From an uncultured Eubacteriales bacterium (GTDB taxonomy: Bacteria; Bacillota_A; Clostridia; Saccharofermentanales; Saccharofermentanaceae), in assembly GCA_900313405.1 (NCBI GenBank), contig OMQY01000186.1, positions 1 to 5,488 of the forward strand: a stretch of 5,488 nt of DNA. The letters run 5' to 3'. Below are positions 1 through 5,488 of this stretch, one piece after another. Position 1 is the first letter of the stretch. Each line of letters starts with the position of its first letter. Made by a program: the position numbers and the translations under genes. Below the pieces are notes generated by a model that did not search any database, was not told the DNA's origin, and worked only from the letters and a program-made list of their open reading frames with translations.

Positions 1-1653
1 CAGGAAGTCCTCATAGACCGCCTTGATCGAGGGGTTCTCATGAGAGAAACGCAGGGTGCTTGCCTTGTCCTGATCGTAGAGGACCGGTGCACGCTCGGCA
101 GCCATCTCGCAAGCCTCGTGGATCGGCTGTCCGCCGCCGCCTACGCAGCCGCCGGGACAAGCCATGACCTCTACAAAGTCATAGTCGACCTTGCCGGCCT
201 TGAGTGCCTTGAGGAGCTTGTCTGCATTGCCGAGACCGTTGACTACCGCGATGCGGAGCTTGGTACCGTTGATCTCGAACTCGGACTCCTTCCATCCGTC
301 CTGACCGCGGACTGCCTTGAATGCGTCCGGATCGGGATTGGAACCGGTTACGAGGTAGTAAGCGCTCCTGAGAGCTGCCTCCATAACGCCGCCTGTAGCA
401 CCGAAGATATTACCGGCACCGCTTCCTACGCCCAAAGGCATATCGAGAGGCTGATCTTCGATATTGGAAGGATCGATGAACTCAGATCTGATGAGACGGT
501 CTACTTCACGTGTGGTGAGTACTACGTCGACATCGGGAGCGTCGCTCGCATCCTTCATAACGGGGATCGCACACTCGTGCTTCTTCGCTACGCAGGGCAT
601 GATGGATACGCAGTAGATCTTGGACGGATCAACGTCAAGGATCTTGGCGTAATAGCTCTTGGCGATCGCACCGAACATCTGTTGAGGCGACTTCGCCGTC
701 GAGAGATTATCGACATACTCGGGATAGTGGGACTTGATGAATCTGACCCACCCCGGGCAGCAGGATGTGAACATAGGGAACTTGTTCTTTTCCTTGTCGG
801 CGAGCCTTCCGAGAAACTCGGAGCCCTCCTCCATGATAGTCAGATCGGCCGAGAAGTTTGTATCGAAAACATAATCGAATCCCATGATCTTCAACGCCGA
901 CGCAAGTCTTTCGACCGTAGCCTCCTCAGGCGACAGTCCGAAGGCCTCACCCCACGCCGTTCTGATCGAAGGTGCGATCTGGGCGATAACGATCTTCTCG
1001 TGATCGTTCAGCGCATGGATGACCTTCTGTGTGTCGTCGCGCTCAGTCAGAGCACCGACAGGACAGTGTGTGATGCACTGGCCGCAGAGTGCGCAGTTCG
1101 ACGTCTCGATGGAATATGCATCGGACAGTCCGACTGTTGCTCTTGAACCCGTATTGATGAGGTCCCAGATATTGCATGCCTGCTTATCGCACATCTGGAT
1201 ACAGCGCATGCATTTGATACACTTGGAATCCGTACGAACAAGAGGGAAATCCTTGCTGAACTTATTCTCCGGGATACTCTTCTGATAAGGGATGCTGGTG
1301 ATGTTCAGGCTGTTAGCCAGTTCCTGAAGCGAACAGTTGCCGCTCCTTACGCATGACGGGCACTGGCAGTCATGCTCGGAGAGGATCATCTCTACATTAG
1401 TCCTTCTGGAATATCTGACCTTACGGCTGTTGGTCTTTACGACCATGCCTTCCTCTACTGCCGTATTACAGGCAGCGGGGAGCTTCTGAAGACCTTCTAC
1501 CTCGACAACGCATACACGGCATGCACCGACCTCATTAAGTCCCTTCCAGAAACAGAGTGTCGGGATGTTGATCCCAACCGACTTCGCTGCCTCGAGGATG
1601 GTCATGCCCTCGGGAGCAGTTACTTTCTTACCGTCAATAGTGAGATTTACCAT
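1..1653 (-). CDS. hydA: [FeFe] hydrogenase catalytic subunit, group A (C-terminus cut by window edge)
   Basis: Catalytic subunit of a cytoplasmic [FeFe] hydrogenase that interconverts protons plus electrons with H2. The 551 visible codons show, in order: a plant-type [2Fe-2S] domain (C34, C45, C48, C62); the His-Cys3 [4Fe-4S] site (H94, C98, C101, C107); two ferredoxin [4Fe-4S] motifs (C145/C148/C151/C155 and C187/C190/C193/C197); then the H-cluster domain. All three H-cluster signatures are intact: L1 TSCCPGW (residues 296-302), L2 MPCVAKKHE (from residue 352) and L3 EVMACPGGCVGGGGQP with C499 and C503. Spacing follows Clostridium pasteurianum CpI almost residue for residue, so this is an active-type enzyme and not an HydS-like sensor. 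The frame is still open at position 1; relatives run to about 575-585 residues, so roughly 25-35 residues lie outside. The start ATG overlaps the stop of the upstream flavoprotein gene. Soluble, with no signal peptide. Identification is firm; the physiological direction and partner are inferred. Confidence 0.97.
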   Translation of the reverse strand, partial: MVNLTIDGKKVTAPEGMTILEAAKSVGINIPTLCFWKGLNEVGACRVCVVEVEGLQKLPAACNTAVEEGMVVKTNSRKVRYSRRTNVEMILSEHDCQCPSCVRSGNCSLQELANSLNITSIPYQKSIPENKFSKDFPLVRTDSKCIKCMRCIQMCDKQACNIWDLINTGSRATVGLSDAYSIETSNCALCGQCITHCPVGALTERDDTQKVIHALNDHEKIVIAQIAPSIRTAWGEAFGLSPEEATVERLASALKIMGFDYVFDTNFSADLTIMEEGSEFLGRLADKEKNKFPMFTSCCPGWVRFIKSHYPEYVDNLSTAKSPQQMFGAIAKSYYAKILDVDPSKIYCVSIMPCVAKKHECAIPVMKDASDAPDVDVVLTTREVDRLIRSEFIDPSNIEDQPLDMPLGVGSGAGNIFGATGGVMEAALRSAYYLVTGSNPDPDAFKAVRGQDGWKESEFEINGTKLRIAVVNGLGNADKLLKALKAGKVDYDFVEVMACPGGCVGGGGQPIHEACEMAAERAPVLYDQDKASTLRFSHENPSIKAVYEDFL

Positions 1654-3479
1654 TTGTACTCTCTGCCTCCCTTCAAGATACCGCAACCGAAGTGGTCACA
1701 CTGCAGGCATCGTGCAGATTCCTGGCAGGCTTCCTGGTCGGTCATGGGGAACTCCATAAGGTTGAAGTCCTTGATCCTCTCGCTGGCAGGGCGCTCGGTC
1801 ATATTTACACGACCCATGGGCTCGCGGTCAGCGAATCTTACGGGCGGCAGTTCGACACCGCTCGTGATCTCGTGGTGGAAGCCGAGATACTCATCTATGT
1901 TGGCTGCAGCTACCTTACCGCCGGCAATAGCCTTGATAACGGTAGCTGGGCCTGTTACGCAGTCACCGCCTGAGAAGACACCGTCGATACCTTCGAAATC
2001 TCCTGTGTCGCGTGCTGCGATCTTACGTCTGTTGACAGGGATGCCGTTGTCGGCAAAGTGACCGGACTCGATGCCCTGGCCGATGGCTACGAGAACCTTA
2101 TCACAGGGGATCCTGAGTTCGGGTGCGTCTGCATTGACAGGAGCGGGTCTGCCCCACTTTACTTCGCCTACGATCTGAGGCTGTGTCCAGAGAGCTGCAA
2201 CCTTGCCGTCTTCGGTCTTCTCGATCTTAGTGGGAGCATTGAGCTCAAGGATCATACAACCGTCAGCTACTGCGCCCTCTACCTCTTCCGCGAGAGCCGT
2301 CATATCGGCCTTACGTCTTCTGTATGCGATCTTGACGGTCTTCGCGCCGAGTCTTACTGCGGATCTTGCAACGTCCATGGCAACGTTACCGCCGCCGACT
2401 ACGACGATATCCTGACCATTGAAGTCAGGCATCTTGCCGTCACCGATGCCTCTGAGCATCTCTACTGCGGAGATGACACCCTCGGCATCTTCTCCTTCGA
2501 TTCCGATCTTATTGTCGGTATGCGCACCGATGGAGATGTAGACTGCGTCGTACTGAGCTCTCAGCTCCTCCATGGTTATATCCTTACCGACAGAGATATT
2601 CGTGATCGTCTTGAAGCCTGCGAGCTTGATGCCCTCGATCTCACGGTCGAGGATCTCGCGGGGAAGTCTGTAGCTCGGGATCCCGTAACGGAGCATTCCG
2701 CCGAGCTTATCTCTCTGCTCGTATACCGTGCAGTCGTGTCCCATGACGGAAAGGAAATAAGCTGCAGTAAGGCCGGAAGGTCCGCCGCCGATGATGGCGA
2801 CCTTCTTGCCCGTTGCCTCTGCACGAACGGGAGCCTTGATCTCTGACTCGTGCTCGACGGCATAACGCTTAAGACCTCTGATGTTGATGGCATCGTCGAT
2901 GAGGTTACGTCTGCAATGCTCTTCACAGGGATGCTCGCAGATCATGCCGCAGGTTGCCGGGAACGGATTGTCCTTGCGGATGAGCTTGACTGCATCATCA
3001 TATCTTCCTTCATTAATGAGAGCGATATATCCCGGGATGTCGACATGTGCGGGACACTCGGCAACGCAGGGTACTGACTTAAAGTTCTGGAGCTTACATC
3101 TGCCGTATCTGACATGCTCCTCGAAGTCATCCCTGAATCCGTTAACTGCCTTGATAGCCATTCTGGCGGCCTCTGCACCGATGGCACAGTCAGCAGAACG
3201 ATAGATGGTCTTGGCTGCCATCTCGATCTCGTCCAGATCCTCCAGTGTTGCTTTTCCGTCGAGTACGGAATTGATAAGTTCTTCCAGTCTTCCGAGTCCG
3301 ACACGGCAAGGTGTACACTTACCGCAAGATCTCGCGTGGCTCAAGTGAATGAACGCGGCCGCAAGATCGACAGGACAGAGACCTGGCTGGCTGGTCTGGA
3401 TATTACGCTCAATATCCTTATACAGCTCTTCAACAGTTTCCTGCGCCATGGAAACAGTTAAATTGGAAAGCCTGCTCAT
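1647..3479 (-). CDS. NuoF-tail / GltD-like FAD-NAD(P) oxidoreductase fusion, hydrogenase partner
   Basis: A 610-residue iron-sulfur flavoprotein, probably the electron-exchange partner of the adjacent hydrogenase. Residues about 30-120 match only the C-terminal [4Fe-4S] domain of NuoF/HydB: SCGKCTPCR with C52, C55, C58, and C98 in a CAIG context. The NuoF FMN- and NADH-binding part is missing. From about 125 on it is a GltD/NfnB-type module: Cys-rich N-terminal region (C128, C138, C142 and C177, C181, C185, C189, likely two [4Fe-4S] clusters), FAD Rossmann motif GGGPSG (231-236) with E254, NAD(P) motif VVVGGGNVAMD (G362, G364, A367) followed by YRRR (386-389), which hints at NADPH, and the FAD-closing GGDCVTGP motif (D506). 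The C-terminus adds CLQCDHFGC (C591, C594, C599). An in-frame ATG at 3507-3509 would add ten residues but has no ribosome binding site; the ATG at 3477-3479 has GGAGG five bases upstream and is preferred. It is first in the operon with hydA. The domain reading is strong; substrate and bifurcation are inference. Confidence 0.92.
   Translation of the reverse strand: MSRLSNLTVSMAQETVEELYKDIERNIQTSQPGLCPVDLAAAFIHLSHARSCGKCTPCRVGLGRLEELINSVLDGKATLEDLDEIEMAAKTIYRSADCAIGAEAARMAIKAVNGFRDDFEEHVRYGRCKLQNFKSVPCVAECPAHVDIPGYIALINEGRYDDAVKLIRKDNPFPATCGMICEHPCEEHCRRNLIDDAINIRGLKRYAVEHESEIKAPVRAEATGKKVAIIGGGPSGLTAAYFLSVMGHDCTVYEQRDKLGGMLRYGIPSYRLPREILDREIEGIKLAGFKTITNISVGKDITMEELRAQYDAVYISIGAHTDNKIGIEGEDAEGVISAVEMLRGIGDGKMPDFNGQDIVVVGGGNVAMDVARSAVRLGAKTVKIAYRRRKADMTALAEEVEGAVADGCMILELNAPTKIEKTEDGKVAALWTQPQIVGEVKWGRPAPVNADAPELRIPCDKVLVAIGQGIESGHFADNGIPVNRRKIAARDTGDFEGIDGVFSGGDCVTGPATVIKAIAGGKVAAANIDEYLGFHHEITSGVELPPVRFADREPMGRVNMTERPASERIKDFNLMEFPMTDQEACQESARCLQCDHFGCGILKGGREYKW
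1666..1671 (-). promoter_or_regulatory. Ribosome binding site for hydA inside the upstream gene
   Basis: GGGAGG lies 12 bases before the hydA ATG, and an AGAGA stretch lies closer, about 6 bases away; both sit inside the last codons of the upstream flavoprotein gene. The ATG (1651-1653) shares the sequence ATGGTAA with the upstream stop TAA (1647-1649). This suggests coupled translation by terminating ribosomes. The 12-base spacing of the better match is longer than usual. Confidence 0.6.
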
Positions 3480-3484
3480 ATAAT

Positions 3485-3489
3485 CCTCC
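3485..3489 (-). promoter_or_regulatory. Ribosome binding site deciding the flavoprotein start
   Basis: GGAGG on the minus strand is followed by ATTAT and then ATG (3477-3479). The two upstream in-frame ATGs at 3507-3509 and 3489-3491 have no comparable purine-rich stretch, so the third ATG is chosen as the start of the flavoprotein. Confidence 0.8.
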
Positions 3490-3523
3490 ATGTGATCGTA
3501 TTGTGACATATAACAGACAGGGC

Positions 3524-3542
3524 ATCGGAAACACTCTCCGAT
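3524..3542. repeat. Perfect 6-bp inverted repeat in the hydrogenase operon leader
   Basis: ATCGGA and TCCGAT, separated by 7 bases, form a perfect inverted repeat between the proposed promoter and the start codon of the hydrogenase operon. It could be a protein-binding operator or a short hairpin in the leader RNA. As RNA it would pair up a GGAGAG sequence and part of an AUG (position 3525) that begins a small out-of-frame ORF. Its function is unknown, and a 6-bp repeat can occur by chance. Confidence 0.4.
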
Positions 3543-3592
3543 CTAATCAAAAGACCACAATGATAACCCCGTCCGCCAAAGCGTCTTTGATT

Positions 3593-3601
3593 ATTGTATC
3601 A
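3593..3601 (-). promoter_or_regulatory. Candidate extended -10 promoter of the hydrogenase operon
   Basis: Read on the minus strand, TGATACAAT is an extended -10 element (TGn plus TACAAT, one mismatch to TATAAT). No good -35 box lies 16-18 bases upstream, which is acceptable for an extended -10 promoter. The AT-rich block at 3633-3660 lies where an UP element would be. Transcription would begin near 3586, giving a leader of about 105 bases before the chosen start codon. A small CAAAG-CGT-CTTTG repeat (3577-3589) spans that start point. Confidence 0.45.
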
Positions 3602-3745
3602 CGTTTCCAAGAGTTAGCATCTGATAACTACAGCATTATTATTAAATAATTAAATTAAATGCACGCAGAACCGTAACAAGTACGATTTTCCTTGCGTCCC
3701 TATCATCGAAAATGTTAAACTTCTTTGTGGGATAGATATTAATAT

Positions 3746-3753
3746 GGGAGGTG
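3746..3753 (+). promoter_or_regulatory. Ribosome binding site deciding the zinc-ribbon protein start
   Basis: GGGAGGTG lies five bases before the ATG at 3759-3761. An in-frame ATG at 3744-3746 overlaps this site and has no ribosome binding site of its own, so the protein should start at 3759, five residues shorter than the longest open frame. Confidence 0.85.
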
Positions 3754-3758
3754 TTGTT

Positions 3759-5162
3759 ATGGCACTTTGGAATTCATCGGCAGACACGATAAAATGCCCG
3801 AGCTGTGCTGCGAATCTTCTTTTCGAGATCAAGATAGGCAAGCTTGTTTGCCGAAGCTGCGGCAATGTATACACGCCTAATTCACTCGATAATATGGGAC
3901 GTCTCGACAGCCGTGACTCAGAGGCAGCGGGCGACAGGGAAGCTTCACAGCACGAGATCATCTGCAACTCGTGCGGCGCCGTCGTCATCACGGACGAGAA
4001 TACGTCCGCTTCGTTCTGCTCTTTCTGCGGATCGCCGGCGCTGTCGACAAGACGTCTGTCTAATCAGTTCAGACCCGACTACATAATCCCGTTCAAGATC
4101 GAGCGCGAAGAAGCCGAGAAGATCTTCCTGGAATGGGCCGGCAAGAATAAATATGTTCCGCGTAAGTTCACTTCAAAGGAGAATGTCAAGAAACTGCGCG
4201 GCATATATGTCCCCTTCTGGCTTCTCGACTCGACGGTCAACTGTACGCTCGAAGGTACAGGCTATCTGACGACAGAGACTAATCCGTCATCCATGATGTT
4301 CGCGGTCGACCGGACGATAGAGTTCAAGTTGAAGAAGGTCCCCTTTGACGGAGCCAAGAAGATAAGCAACCGCCTGATGCGTTCGATCGAGCCTTACGAC
4401 TATAAGGATCTGGAACCGTTCTCACCCAACTATATCCCCGGCTACTACGCCCAGAGATATGACATGAGAGCACTCGACATGATCGACTACATCAGCGGAC
4501 GTTTCAACAAATACGGAGCAGAGCTCGGAAAGCTATATGAGTCCTCGATGGGCGAACGCTACACCAAGTTCGACATCACGAGTGTAACGGCCGAAGCAGG
4601 TGACTTCAAGCAGTCGTATGCACTCCTGCCTATATGGTTCCTCCGCTACAAGTATAAGGACATCAACTACGACTTCGCCATCAACGGTCAGACCGGCGAG
4701 CCGGGAGGTGACCTTCCCTACTCGTCCTTTAAGCGCGGTCTGCGCGTAGCTGCGGCCTATGTCGCAGCATATGGTCTCTACTTCCTGATCATCGCCGCCG
4801 CACTGTTCTTCTCGGTTCTTTTCCTGGCGTCCCTCACTCAGGCCGAGTACGACATGAAGATCTCACGCAACACGTCGGCGATCATGATGGTGTTACTCTA
4901 TGCAGGCCTGGGTCTCGGCCGTAAATGGCTCGCAGGCGTTTCCGCGAGTCTTAAAACGAAGCTGATGAACGTAAAGAACAACACGCTCAACATGGTAGAA
5001 GAGGCGCCGGAAGCCCTGACATACTATGATGCCGAGGCAGGGATCGCACTTAAGAACAAGCAGGACAAGTTCGTCTCGACTGTTCCGAAGGAAGACTTCA
5101 TCAGCCGGGAAGAGAAGCTCGAGAGATCGATGCGCCGTATCGGAAGGAGGCCTTTCATTTGA
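3759..5162 (+). CDS. Membrane protein with two N-terminal zinc ribbons (TFIIB-type zinc-ribbon family)
   Basis: A 467-residue protein of unknown function. Two four-cysteine zinc ribbons are visible at the N-terminus: C13/C16 with C31/C34, and C69/C72 with C87/C90. The linker between them (about 41-66) is polar and probably flexible. Residues about 105-325 form a mixed domain with conserved-looking aromatic patches (IYVPFWLLD near 149-157, YIPGYYAQRYD near 225-235, LLPIWFLRYKYKD near 289-301, AINGQTGE near 308-314). Two hydrophobic membrane segments follow, about 328-359 and 373-387, then a charged C-terminal tail (KTKLMN, KNKQDK, REEKLERSMRRIGRR). This layout matches clostridial proteins usually named TFIIB-type zinc-ribbon-containing or zinc-ribbon membrane proteins. 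A role in transcription is not implied. The first ribbon resembles rubredoxin-like knuckles, so metals other than zinc are possible. It is followed directly by a small Cys-rich gene whose start overlaps its stop. Confidence 0.88.
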   Translation: MALWNSSADTIKCPSCAANLLFEIKIGKLVCRSCGNVYTPNSLDNMGRLDSRDSEAAGDREASQHEIICNSCGAVVITDENTSASFCSFCGSPALSTRRLSNQFRPDYIIPFKIEREEAEKIFLEWAGKNKYVPRKFTSKENVKKLRGIYVPFWLLDSTVNCTLEGTGYLTTETNPSSMMFAVDRTIEFKLKKVPFDGAKKISNRLMRSIEPYDYKDLEPFSPNYIPGYYAQRYDMRALDMIDYISGRFNKYGAELGKLYESSMGERYTKFDITSVTAEAGDFKQSYALLPIWFLRYKYKDINYDFAINGQTGEPGGDLPYSSFKRGLRVAAAYVAAYGLYFLIIAAALFFSVLFLASLTQAEYDMKISRNTSAIMMVLLYAGLGLGRKWLAGVSASLKTKLMNVKNNTLNMVEEAPEALTYYDAEAGIALKNKQDKFVSTVPKEDFISREEKLERSMRRIGRRPFI

Positions 5163-5332
5163 TCTGTGATTCATGCGCTCACTATAACTATGATGAAGAA
5201 TCTGATGCCAATTACTGCGACGTCAACTTTGATGAGGACGAGTTGATCTCATTCCTCGACCGCGGCAATCACAACTGTCCCTACTACTCGCCGGACGATG
5301 ATGAGTATAAGACAGTGCGGCACCAGATGTAA
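5159..5332 (+). CDS. Small Cys-rich acidic protein (DUF6472-like), TTG start
   Basis: A 57-codon gene beginning with TTG and ending with TAA. AAGGAGG (5144-5150) lies eight bases before the TTG, an ideal ribosome binding site located inside the upstream gene. The TTG overlaps the upstream TGA stop (TTGA), so the two are probably translated in a coupled way. The product begins MICDSCAHYNYDEESDANYC and contains C3, C6, C20 and C40 (CPYY). These four cysteines could bind one metal ion. The protein is strongly acidic, with the basic-tailed ending YKTVRHQM. The pattern of CDSC at the N-terminus, repeated D/E, then CPYY and a VRxQM end resembles the DUF6472 family of short clostridial proteins as I recall it; the family name is from memory. 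Function is unknown. It may act with the zinc-ribbon membrane protein. Confidence 0.85.
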   Translation: MICDSCAHYNYDEESDANYCDVNFDEDELISFLDRGNHNCPYYSPDDDEYKTVRHQM

Positions 5333-5350
5333 AAGCACGTACAAAACATA

Positions 5351-5379
5351 TTGAAAAGTGCGCCCGATTTGGTTATACT
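5351..5379 (+). promoter_or_regulatory. Housekeeping sigma-factor promoter for tRNA-Ser
   Basis: TTGAAA (5351-5356) and TATACT (5374-5379) are separated by exactly 17 bases; each hexamer differs from the consensus at one position. Transcription would start near 5386, about 18 bases before the tRNA. The -10 box lies inside the loop of the terminator hairpin of the preceding operon, so the two signals share DNA. Confidence 0.75.
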
Positions 5380-5392
5380 AATCGGGCGTTTT
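5361..5392 (+). terminator. Rho-independent terminator after the zinc-ribbon / small protein operon
   Basis: A perfect 9-bp stem, CGCCCGATT with AATCGGGCG, encloses a 10-base loop (5370-5379) and is followed by TTTT. It begins 28 bases after the TAA of the small gene. The T run is short but the GC-rich stem is strong. It should end the plus-strand operon before the tRNA gene. Confidence 0.88.
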
Positions 5393-5403
5393 CATTACGA
5401 TAT

Positions 5404-5488
5404 GGAGCTGTATCGAAGTGGTCATAACGAGGCGGTCTTGAAAACCGTTTGTCCGCAAGGGCACGTGGGTTCGAATCCCACCGGCTCC
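5404..5488 (+). tRNA. tRNA-Ser (anticodon UGA), last bases beyond the window
   Basis: A class II tRNA cloverleaf. The acceptor stem GGAGCTG pairs with CGGCTCC (one G-U pair) at the window end. The D stem is TCG with CGA, the anticodon stem GCGGT with ACCGT, the anticodon loop CTTGAAA with anticodon TGA at 5439-5441, and a long variable arm (TGTCC-GCAA-GGGCA) is typical of serine. The T arm is GTGGG-TTCGAAT-CCCAC. The anticodon reads UCA and related UCN serine codons. The discriminator base, and any encoded CCA, fall outside the window. Confidence 0.97.

Larger units (their letters stand above)
3480..3758. other. Divergent intergenic region between the hydrogenase operon and the zinc-ribbon gene
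   Basis: This region of about 280 bases separates two head-to-head transcription units, so it should hold both promoters. For the minus strand it contains the extended -10 element, the 6-bp inverted repeat and the GGAGG site described separately. Positions 3633-3660 are almost pure A/T. For the plus strand I cannot name a convincing promoter; weak -10-like hexamers near 3733-3738 lack a matching -35. I see no RNA gene, riboswitch or terminator here. Confidence 0.7.

Noticed and set aside
40..1146. Long plus-strand open frame of 368 codons
   Set aside because: It lies wholly antisense to hydA, whose H-cluster and ferredoxin motifs are intact. Its translation shows no recognisable domain and it has no ribosome binding site; it is a by-product of codon usage in hydA.
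1372..2846. Plus-strand open frames of 229 and 262 codons
   Set aside because: Both are antisense to the flavoprotein and the hydA N-terminus. The true minus-strand products carry clear FAD, NAD(P) and cluster motifs, so these frames are shadows.
3480..3509. Longer flavoprotein start at the ATG at 3507-3509
   Set aside because: No ribosome binding site precedes it, while the ATG at 3477-3479 has GGAGG at a good distance; the extra ten residues also look unlike a domain.
3501..3516. TTGTGACATATAACAG as a Rex-type redox operator
   Set aside because: The half sites TGT and ACA are separated by 8 bases, whereas the Rex consensus needs 10, and several inner positions do not match. It is tempting beside a hydrogenase but not supported.
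3650..3991. Minus-strand open frame of 113 codons across the intergenic region
   Set aside because: It is mostly antisense to the zinc-ribbon gene, has no ribosome binding site and shows no familiar motif.
4893..5174. Minus-strand open frame of 93 codons
   Set aside because: It is antisense to the end of the zinc-ribbon gene, with no supporting start signal or domain.

Overview
The window looks like a piece of chromosome from an obligately anaerobic Clostridia-type bacterium (Bacillota). The reasons are a multi-cluster [FeFe] hydrogenase, strong GGAGG-type ribosome binding sites, short AT-rich intergenic DNA between moderately GC-rich genes, and a zinc-ribbon protein plus a small Cys-rich protein of types I associate with clostridial genomes. 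The genus cannot be fixed from this sequence. I see no mobile element, CRISPR array or phage gene.

Left part, minus strand (1-3479): a two-gene hydrogen-metabolism operon. The first gene (3479 to 1647) encodes a flavoprotein in which the C-terminal iron-sulfur domain of NuoF/HydB is fused to a complete GltD/NfnB-like FAD and NAD(P) oxidoreductase. The second gene (1653 to beyond position 1) is hydA, the catalytic [FeFe] hydrogenase subunit. It overlaps the first gene by 7 bases and is cut by the window edge shortly before its C-terminus. Together they probably link NAD(P)(H) to H2 through a chain of iron-sulfur clusters. No separate NuoE-like or full NuoF-like subunit is seen in the window.

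Middle (3480-3758): a divergent intergenic region. It holds a plausible extended -10 promoter for the hydrogenase operon, an AT-rich block, and a leader with a perfect 6-bp inverted repeat around a possible small upstream ORF.

Right part, plus strand (3759-5488): a membrane protein with two N-terminal zinc ribbons is followed by a 57-codon Cys-rich protein. The small protein starts at a TTG overlapping the upstream stop and has an excellent ribosome binding site. A Rho-independent terminator follows. A near-consensus promoter is interleaved with that terminator, its -10 box lying in the hairpin loop, and it appears to drive a tRNA-Ser(UGA) gene that reaches the window end.

The most interesting points are the fused electron-input subunit of the hydrogenase, the translationally coupled small protein, and the nested terminator and tRNA promoter.
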